Source: Apiotrichum sp. Y4204
Taxonomy: Eukaryota; Basidiomycota; Tremellomycetes; Trichosporonales; Trichosporonaceae
Reading direction: 5' to 3'
Length of the DNA: 64,000 nt
Assembly: GCA_025531455.1 (NCBI GenBank)
Contig: JAMYHL010000008.1
Coordinates: 124,001 to 188,000, forward strand
Under the pieces are notes generated by a model. That model did no database searches. It was not told the DNA's origin and worked only from the letters and a program-made list of their open reading frames with translations. The position numbers were made by a program, and so were the translations under genes. This document shows, one piece after another, positions 56,712 through 64,000 of this stretch. Each line of letters opens with the position of its first letter. The stretch's first letter is position 1.

Positions 56712-59485
56712 CTATCTGCACGCAGGCAGGGTGACGCTCGACCCGGCGTGTCCGCCTGACGGGAGCGTAAAGTGCAGCGTTGTGCGGCAGCAGCGGCCGT
56801 GCGACTTGGTGTTTGGCGTCTTGATCTCTGTAGAGCCGTCTGACTCTGTCTCTGACGCTGATTCTGGTTCTGCCTCCGCCTCCGCCTCGGCTTCGAGCTC
56901 ACGCTTCGCACGCTTTCCTCGCTTTTCGCCGCACCTTCCGCTGAGCGTAACCTCCACCGACTTCAGGCGCTGCGTCGGGTCCGCAACGGTGACAGCGTAA
57001 CCGCGCCGTTTGCGGGTGACGAGGACGAGCGCGGGCGCAGAGACGGACACGGTCATGTCCCAGCCGGCCGCGCAGACTGAAGCCTCGAGGGATCCGGGGA
57101 AGAACGCGAGGGCGAGAACGGCGCGCGTCGCGGCGCCCATGGACCCCGAGAGGGGGACGATGCTTGGCCGCTGGGCTTCCCGTGCGAGATTCCGCGCCGA
57201 GATGGCCGGCAGGACAGTGTACGAGTATGCTGTGCTCGGAATGGCAGTGTACGCGCTGAATACCCGTGCGCGCTGCACGCCCAGTTTCGAAGTACTGATT
57301 GCGCTCCAGTTTCCCGTGCGCTCCTCTTCTTGAAGGGTGAGTGCGAACGGGGGCCCGTGCGAGAGATAGCCGTTCCCGCCGTAGAGGAGTGTGCGGGCTG
57401 TCGTCGTGCCGTTCCCGCTGTACACTTTTCCGTCCAGCTGGATGCCGCCTGGCGCCGCGGCGCGGTTGTCGAGCACGCTGACCACTGGAGTTGCGTTGGT
57501 GCTGGTGATGTTTGAAGTGGTGACGAGCACGGCGTCCCCAAGGAAGAACCACGCCTTGTTGAACGCGAGCCCGTCGGCGGCCGACGCGTACTGCATCGCG
57601 CTGAGGCCCACCTCGCCGTCCGAGACCACGCCGACAAACTCCCGCGTGCCGTTCACCCCCACTTGCTTCGGGAGCGGCGCAAGCACCGTTGTCGTACCCG
57701 GAATCAGTCGCCAGTCCCACTGCGCCTGGATGTCCGTGTACTCGTTCCCGGTGACGTACGTGAACAGCGTCCCTCTGAGGAGGTCAGTTCTGGCGCCACG
57801 CAGTTTCATTCCACTCACTGGCCGGTCATGTATCCGAAGGGGTTGGCGCCGTTTGTAAGCTCGTTATTCACACTTCGCGTCGAGATCATCTTATTCGCGA
57901 GCGTCCATCCCCGCCGGTGTACCATGTAGTCTGCGGCGGGGAACGCGCGGTTCCCATCGAGTGGAGACGTGAGGTTGGCCTGGAGGCGGGCGACAGTGGC
58001 CGAAATGTCAGCCACCCCCGAAAAGTCAGCAACGGCGGCCGCGAGCAGCGTCGTGTTGATGTTGATGTCCGCCGAGGCCTGGAGGTCGGTCGTGGGGAAC
58101 GCGATGAACCGCCCCACCGTGTTCTGCCGTCAGACTCTACTGACGAATTTCCTCACATAATCCCACTTGAGACGCCCGTTGCTCTTGTCGCGGAAGACCA
58201 TCCACTCGACCGCGCGCAGCATCTGCGCGACCGCCGCGCGCGTCGTATTGTCCGCCGCAAACTTTGTGCCCGTCACCTCGCCCTCGAGCGCGACAAACGC
58301 GTTCAGCAGGTCCTTGCCGTAGTTGCCCGCATACAGGATCCCGTCGTGCTGGAGGAACGCGCCGTCGCGGTGGATCCCGTCGGCCTTTGGCGTGTCGCTA
58401 AACTGCCACTAATCAACAACAAATACATTATTTTTTCACTCACGGCACACTCGCGCATCGCGCGCGCAAGCGCATCAGCGAGCATCCCCGCATTGTGGGT
58501 GAATACCGCCAAGCTTGCAGAGTTCTGCATCACGCTGAGCGTGTTCGCGCCCGTGAGCCGGCCATTCAGCCCGGGGATGAAGGCGTCGCGGAGGTCCCAC
58601 CCGCGCCGCGGAATGCGCACACACCCGGCGCTCTCCTCGACCGTGAGTGCCGGCTGGAGGAGGATGCATGCCGTGGAGACGAGCTGCGGGATAAGTATCA
58701 CTTGTCCGAACCAGTTGGTGTTCCACAATCCCGGTGTCCCGCACGGACACGCGTCGTTTCTTCTGTCAACACTTGGTTAGATGAACAGACGATTCCCAAC
58801 TCACGGTGTGCCCCCGATACAAGCCGGATTCGTGTAGTCCCTTTCAAACCACCACGCCATCCCGCGCCGCGCGGCAGCGAGCGCCGCGCCGCCGTCCACT
58901 CCCGGGTCCCACGGGCTGAGTCCGGCCCACGCGCCAGCGAGGGCGATAACGCGGTTCCAGTGTTCCTGAATCGGCCAGTTTGCGCGCTCTACAGAAAAAG
59001 AAAAGGAAAAGTAAAGAAGAAAAGAAGAAGGAAAATGAAAGGAAAGGCGTCAGAAGCAAATCCGGTATATTACTCTCTGGGCACTCACGCGCAGCACACC
59101 CTGTGCGATAGTCGACGTCGGGCCACGTCCCATCCGGGCGCTGGGCGGCGAGCCATGCAGGAACCATTGCCATCATCGCCGGCGGGGCCCAGCGGCCGAG
59201 GTCGGCGCGCCGCCGGCGGGCGACGAGGTCGAGCTCGGGGTCGGTGCTGTTTGATACCCCGCAGGTCGTGCATTCTGGAGCTGGGGCTGACGCGTTTGAT
59301 GAGAGGGTTGGGATCGAGGTTGGGATCGAGGGTGAGGTTGAGGTTGTGTCTGCGGTTGAGATTGAGGTTGAGTTTGAGGTTGCGTGTGGGGTTGGGAATG
59401 AGATTTCGGTTGGAGAGGAGGCGGAGGATGGGTCCCCCGCCAGCGAGAACGACAGACTCAGGAGGACGAAGACCGCGATCTTCAT
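56712..59485 (-). CDS. Secreted polysaccharide lyase family 8-like enzyme, 839 residues
   Basis: Six exons on the minus strand: 59089-59485, 58805-58988, 58444-58762, 58157-58408, 57819-58123 and 56712-57774. It begins with a signal peptide (MKIAVFVLLSLSFSLAG) and a Ser/Thr/Pro-rich stretch likely to be glycosylated. The alpha/alpha-toroid domain carries NTNWFGQVILIPQLV (catalytic Asn region) and DGAFLQHDGILYAGNYGKDL, with the His and Tyr of PL8. YMVHRRGWTLANKMISTRS then NGANPFGYMTGQG supplies the Arg. EYTDIQAQWDWRLIPGTT starts the beta-sandwich. PL8 enzymes cleave hyaluronate, chondroitin, xanthan or related uronic-acid polymers by beta-elimination. The substrate here is unknown. An acidic ELEAEAEAEAEPESASETES insert sits near the C-terminus. 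Confidence 0.87.
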
Positions 59486-60691
59486 GGTCAGTAGTGTGGG
59501 ATTAGCGGAGGGGAGGATGGGGACAGTATGACCGCCGTCTGGGCTATATGTGCTGCGATCAGCTCATTCCCTCCTTGCCACTGGGCTCCTACTAGACAGT
59601 GGGCAGTGGCACGCCGACCGCAGCCGCATCTGCTCGCAAGATCGTGAGATCTCGTGAGCGCGAGATCGTGAGACCACAAGCAGCGCTCTGCGAGTACTAC
59701 CTTTCTGATTCTTGTTTACCTCGTCCGCGCACGTCAATGGTACTAGTTGGACGCCACCCCCTGCCGCCACACGGAGGTTGAGCTTGTTGTGCTTGCTTCG
59801 ATGGCCGGTCTTGTGCGTCTTAAGATCTTGAGCTTGCGTGCGTCTTGCGTCTTTGCACCCTGTCGCTGCTCTCGCCTCCTGCCCTCCGCATCTTACATCT
59901 TTCATCTCTCATCTCGCCCCCTGCGACTGGCCGTGTTCGATATGACCAGGTGACGACACGACGAATGGTACGGATCCCCGGCCCGCCCGGCCCGGCCCGC
60001 TCTGCATTCCGCTCGCCGTTGCGACATTACCGTGCGGAGCCTGGCATGAGACCACTGTATACAGCTACAGTATGTATTTGCAGCGCGTGGGACATGCGTC
60101 CTCTGGGCAGGTGACTCGGTGGGAAAGAGCGATCGAAGACTTTGGGAGGGCAGGATACCGAAGGACAGAGCCACAGCGAAACGAGGTGCGGCTGAATGTA
60201 CAGTACGAGATTCGTGACCCGGTGTTGGCCGGCAGAGGCGGTGCGTTGGTCTGCCGAGCACCTTAGCCAGTACGAGCGTACGAGGTGCATATCACGCCGG
60301 TTTGGTCTCTCCAGATCACGCTGTCTTTCATTTGGGGCCGTGTCCTCAATATATGCTTCATGCGCGTGTTCCTGCCCCAATGCCCAACCTGGTCTTGAAC
60401 CTTGCCTCTACCGTGAGAATTGGGTGGGTAACGCGTGCGTGGGGATTGAGTTGCGGGAACAGCGTAGACTTGGCCTGAATTGCACACACAGCCGCCAAAA
60501 CTGACGACCTACAGTCCTTGTCGTGTGATTGCTTCAAGCAGCTCCATGAGCCGTCAGTGTTTTGGGTAAACCTTACTCTAGAGTCGAGACTCTGATCACG
60601 CGTCAACATGTCAATATCTGTTACATCGTACTACGACATGCACTCGCTGATCTCGCGGATAGTGCCCCTCTCTCTAACCTTTTCTCTACAT
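59486..60691. other. Intergenic region with the PL8 promoter and GLE1 3' flank
   Basis: 1.2 kb without a supported gene. Frames here are short and random in composition. The PL8 promoter should lie in the left part. Confidence 0.45.
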
Positions 60692-62740
60692 TCACTGCGG
60701 CACGCTTCCGGCAGGCTGGCGGAGCCCGGCACTCTGCTGGAACACGTTGGCGAGGCGCGCCTGCGCGGCCTTTGAGTCGCCGGGAATTTTGTCCTCCTGA
60801 AGCGCGGTGTTGATCGCCGACATAAGCTTGCCGGTCTGCTTCGGGCCGGCCCACTCTGAGAGCGCGTACCCTGCAGTGTCGAGGCAGATCGCCATCAGCG
60901 TCGCGGCTGGCGGGCTGCCACGCAGCGGTTGGCGGAGCATTGTCGCGAGCCATGTCCACACGGCCGGCAGCCGGAAGGGCGGGATGATAAGCGCCTGGAA
61001 CTGGTCGGCGTTCGGCGCGGCGGGGAGCGAGTTGACGAATGACGGGTACTGCATCTGCAGAATCGCAAAGTAAAAGGTTGCAATGCCGGACATGCGCGCA
61101 ATGTAGTCCTCGAGCGACTCGTCGACGCCTCGCCCGGTTGACTTTTCAAACTCTTCACGCGGCTGGTTCTGAGGGTGTGAGCGGCTTGTGAATCGAAAGG
61201 ATTGTAGCCGATACTCACAGGAGCTCGTGCCGGGTAGTATGGGATGACCCACGGGCACTTCTTCACTAAGCGGGCAAAGAGAATAGTGGCAAAGGCACCA
61301 TGTCCACGGAGCACTAAGCCAAGTGCTATGCGCGCAAGCGGGAACGCTGCTTCAGGCTTCGCGCCGACTTCGGATTCGGCCTGTTTAATCAGGGCTTTTG
61401 AGATATGTGAACAGAGGTAGCCGTAGGCAGGAGGGAAAGACGCTTCGAACATGGCAGGTTCCGCGACGGATGCTGGCCTGCCAAGCTGCTCCGTGAGGAG
61501 ACCGTGTATGTCGTTTGTCTGGAGTGAGTCGAGCAAGAAGGATACTCTACTCACCACTCGCAAAATTGTCTCATTCGTGTTGACGACCTGGCCAATGCTG
61601 CGCGTGATAAGACGCATGCTCTGGCGCAGCGCCTTGCGCATGTCGGCATTGCCCTTGGCCACCTGGATGACGTCTGTCTTCATCTTCTTCTGGATGTCGA
61701 CCCAGTGAGTCCACTCTGAGGCAGAACGGTTGCCTTCTCGTGCGGCTGCCTCATCCTGCTTTGCCCTCTCCGCTGCGTCAGCCTCCTCCTTCTCCTTCCT
61801 AGCCTTCTCCGCGGCCTCCTTCTCCGCCTTCTCTTTCGCTATCCGCTCTTGCTCGGCCTTGCGCGCCAATGCCTCCTTCTCCGCCGCCTTGATCCTCGCC
61901 TCCTCCTCTTCCTTCCTCCTGCGCTCCTCCGCTAGCCGCGCGGCCTGCTCCTCCGCCTGTTTACGCTCCGCTTCCTTGATCGCGGCATCGACATCCTAAT
62001 GTCAGCTTAGCCTCACACACGACCTACCGCCCAGAGCTTGGCCTCGCGCTCCGCAAAGCGCTTGGCAGTATCGTCCGCCTCCTGCTTTTGCCGCAGTGCC
62101 AGGCCTTCCATCATGCGCATGAGCTCATCCGCCTGTGTGTCCTGCCGTCCCTTCTGCGCCTTGCGCATTTCTTCCCGCACACGCTCGTCAATCTCCCGCA
62201 GGCGCTGCATGCGCTCGCCGGCAGCAAGCTGGCCCTCGGCCCACGCCTCCGCCTCCATCTCGCGTATCAGCTCGGCGCACTCGTTCGGCCGTTCGCGGAG
62301 AAGATCGTTCAGCGACGGGTCCCACCGGCCCCACGTCGCGCGCGGCTTCATGGCTGAGGATCGCCGCCGGGGTGTGGGGCCGCCGGGCTGTACGCGTGAT
62401 TTTCGAGCAGTGTCGCGCCTGATGGGTTAGCTAAATCACCATGGAGGAAACCCACCCTGACTCGCGCCAGCTCGTCTTATCGGACACGGGCTGGAACCCG
62501 CCGCCAAGCAGCTCGCCGACCTCGTCCTCTGAGTCGGGCTCTGATTCGGAGAAGGCAAGCATATCGCGGATGCTCTGGCCGAGCTTGGTGCGGCGTGTCC
62601 TGAGAGTGAGAATAGCTCAATACAAGTGGGGCGCACCGAGTCAGGTCGGGGACATGGTCGGACTCATCGGACGTGTAGCCCGGATCGAGGGCAACAACCT
62701 CGTACTCCGAGTCCGAGTCGTCGGGGACGGCGAAGCGCAT
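60692..62740 (-). CDS. GLE1: mRNA export factor and nucleoporin GLE1, 618 residues
   Basis: Six exons on the minus strand: 62637-62740, 62456-62599, 62028-62418, 61555-61995, 61219-61518 and 60692-61168. GLE1 sits at the cytoplasmic face of the nuclear pore and activates the DEAD-box helicase Dbp5 with IP6. The protein starts MRFAVPDDSDSEYE, the same MRF start as yeast Gle1; a single-exon reading would wrongly begin at the internal Met at 62351. The middle is a long charged coiled coil (KEAERKQAEEQAARLAEERR, continuing to about residue 280). The helical C-terminal domain follows (HGLLTEQLGRPASVAEPAMF, ARLVKKCPWVIPYYP, IARMSGIATFYFAILQ), ending SAGLRQPAGSVPQ. The last three introns are all phase 0. 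Confidence 0.93.
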
Positions 62741-63294
62741 GGCGATGGCCGGCGGTGTTGTAGGTTGTCTAGAGGGATGGATCGAGCAGTGGCAGTGGAG
62801 ATGGCAAACTAGAGATATGGTGAGAAGGGCATTGGGAGGGCGAGGGAGGGGCGAGGAGGAAGAGTGATATGTATAAGAGGGAGTGTGTCGTGAGAGCGCC
62901 TCCGAGTACTCGAGTCTGTCTCGACAATGTCAGTGTATCACAACAAGAGTGTGGTGTCTCAGAATGTCTCTTTTGCTGATCCTCGCACTCGAGTTCCGAT
63001 GGTCGGAAGTTGATTTGTGTGATTGTGATGATTGTTGACGGCGAGCACACTCAATCTCCGTGCCTGGAGGGGGATGAGAAGAATGGGAACGCAGAATTAC
63101 CTAAACTTTGTTACCGGCCACGCGGAGTTGACGTGGACAGAAATCGAAATGACGACGCGCGACGCGCCGGCGACGCGCTCGAAACCACACCAGGGACCAA
63201 CAACTCAATGAGTGAGTGAGTTGACTTTTTGTCCTTCTCCCACACATCTTGTCAGTTTCATCCTCCTCATCCACACCTTTAAAACATTAGCACA
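62741..63294. promoter_or_regulatory. 554-bp divergent promoter of GLE1 and RPA2 with an ACGCGC cluster
   Basis: Three near-MCB hexamers ACGCGC at 63155, 63162 and 63173, about 120-140 bp upstream of the RPA2 ATG. No gene is seen in this stretch. Confidence 0.5.
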
Positions 63295-64000
63295 ATGAGT
63301 GAGCTACCGCGCCCGACTTCTTAGCTCACAGGAGACGACGGAAACCCTTATTACAGCGGCGGTGGCGGCGGCGGCGGATACATGAACAGCGGATCGCCCT
63401 TCGGCAGCCAAGAGTCGCCGGGTGGCAAGAAGGTGTGTCTGCGATTGAACGCGAAGTGAACGCACTGCGCAACAAATCTTATGCTTTCTGCGACGCGTGG
63501 AGCCTATAATCAATCATCGCATCTTGCTGACAAGTAGGCCCGTAACCAGACCCTGCGGCCCGTGACCATCAAGCAGATTACCGAAGCGAGCCAGGTCCAC
63601 CCCGACTCTGATTTCCAGATTGACGGCATTGACGTCGGCTCGGTAAGTGTTCTAAAACGTCACGCCTGACAGTACAGGTCCAGTTTGTCGGCTCGGTGCG
63701 CAACCACACGACGACGGCGACGAATGTCTCATATGAGATTGGCGACGGGACGGGGTACATTGATGTGCGGCAGTGGCTGGACAGCTCGGACGACGAGGCG
63801 GGCAAGATGGACGGCATCGAGCAGGACAAGTATGTCATGGTTATTGGCACCCTCAAGATGTTCGGTGGCAAGCGCCACGTGTCCGCGCAGCACATCCACC
63901 CCGTCACCAACCCCGACATGGTCGCCCACCACCTTCTCAAGGCCCTCCAGGTCAGCCTTGCTTCGCGGTACGCCAGTGGCGGCTCCGTTGTGAGTTTGGA
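63295..64000 (+). CDS. RFA2: Replication protein A 32-kDa subunit (3' end outside window)
   Basis: Visible exons are 63295-63298 (ATGA only), 63332-63432, 63538-63642 and 63678-63989; a GTGAGT donor at 63990 suggests an intron running off the right edge. The N-terminus is a Gly-rich, Ser-containing tail (NPYYSGGGGGGGGYMNSGSP) of the kind phosphorylated in RPA2. The OB fold follows: RNQTLRPVTIKQITEASQVH, then VQFVGSVRNHTTTATNVSYE, IGDGTGYIDVRQW and KYVMVIGTLKMFGGKRHVSA, continuing AQHIHPVTNPDMVAHHLL. RPA is the single-stranded-DNA-binding heterotrimer of replication and repair. The first coding exon of 4 nt is inferred; the protein from NPYYSG onward is certain. Confidence 0.93.

Noticed and set aside
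62013..62351. GLE1 start at the internal Met at 62351
   Set aside because: Two upstream exons splice in frame and supply the MRF start and acidic N-terminus expected for Gle1.
63685..63993. Arg/Ser-rich open frame over the RPA2 exon
   Set aside because: It is the shadow of the RPA2 OB-fold exon in another frame.

Overview
This window is fungal nuclear DNA, most likely from a basidiomycetous yeast of the Tremellomycetes; the order Trichosporonales is my best guess, from protein flavour and gene architecture rather than from any marker gene. It is GC-rich and gene-dense. Nearly every gene is broken by short introns (about 36-110 nt) with GTGAGT-type donors and CTGAC/CTAAC branch sites close to the acceptor. 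I reconstructed 23 protein-coding genes and 2 tRNA genes. For each spliced gene I joined exons by hand and checked that total length and phase close to a whole number of codons.

Layout. 1-1970: 3' part of a GNL1-type permuted GTPase (+). 1971-3055: intergenic with an 11-copy GAGCTGCCGGCTC array. 3056-4997: SVOP-like MFS transporter (-). 5942-6029: tRNA-Leu(CAG) (-). 7241-7691: a 99-residue Spo12-like cell-cycle protein (-). 8316-9738: HIS5 (-), with a Gcn4-type site upstream. 9739-13151: gene-poor. 13152-14760: F-box-like protein (+). 17967-19138: histone H3 in five exons (+). 19492-20620: possible Mediator Med11 (-). 20984-21071: tRNA-Leu(AAG) (-). 21426-24022: ARP8 (+). 24126-24983: mitochondrial ribosome recycling factor (-). 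25224-26319: ZCCHC9-like zinc-knuckle protein (+). 26608-27488: Siw14/Oca-type phosphatase (-). 27893-28818: NOL12/RRP17 (+). 28876-31060: LAT-type amino-acid permease (-). 31686-33060: small RFC subunit (+). 33853-35113: PHO13-type HAD phosphatase (-). 35882-36689: EAF6 (+). 36945-39410: mitochondrial intermediate peptidase (-). 39985-42448: Asteroid/XPG-like protein (+). 42449-49742: gene-poor. 49743-53144: large disordered protein (+). 54091-56101: mitochondrial hot-dog thioesterase (+). 56712-59485: secreted PL8 polysaccharide lyase (-). 60692-62740: GLE1 (-). 63295 to the right edge: RPA2 (+, incomplete).

Functionally this is ordinary housekeeping with no obvious cluster. Loose themes are DNA replication and chromatin (H3, ARP8, EAF6, RFC, RPA2), ribosome and RNA biology (GNL1, NOL12, ZCCHC9, GLE1, Med11 candidate), mitochondria (RRF, MIP, thioesterase), and transport or secretion (MFS, amino-acid permease, PL8 lyase). 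Several neighbours are divergent pairs with short shared promoters (RRF/ZCCHC9 240 bp, phosphatase/NOL12 404 bp, GLE1/RPA2 554 bp).

I did not find a convincing new multi-gene system. The most unusual observations are a two-residue insertion in the histone H3 tail between K27 and the K36 equivalent, 4-nt first coding exons in H3 and RPA2, the near-periodic GAGCTGCCGGCTC array, a sister pair of tRNA-Leu genes, and paired MCB-type elements in front of the RFC gene.
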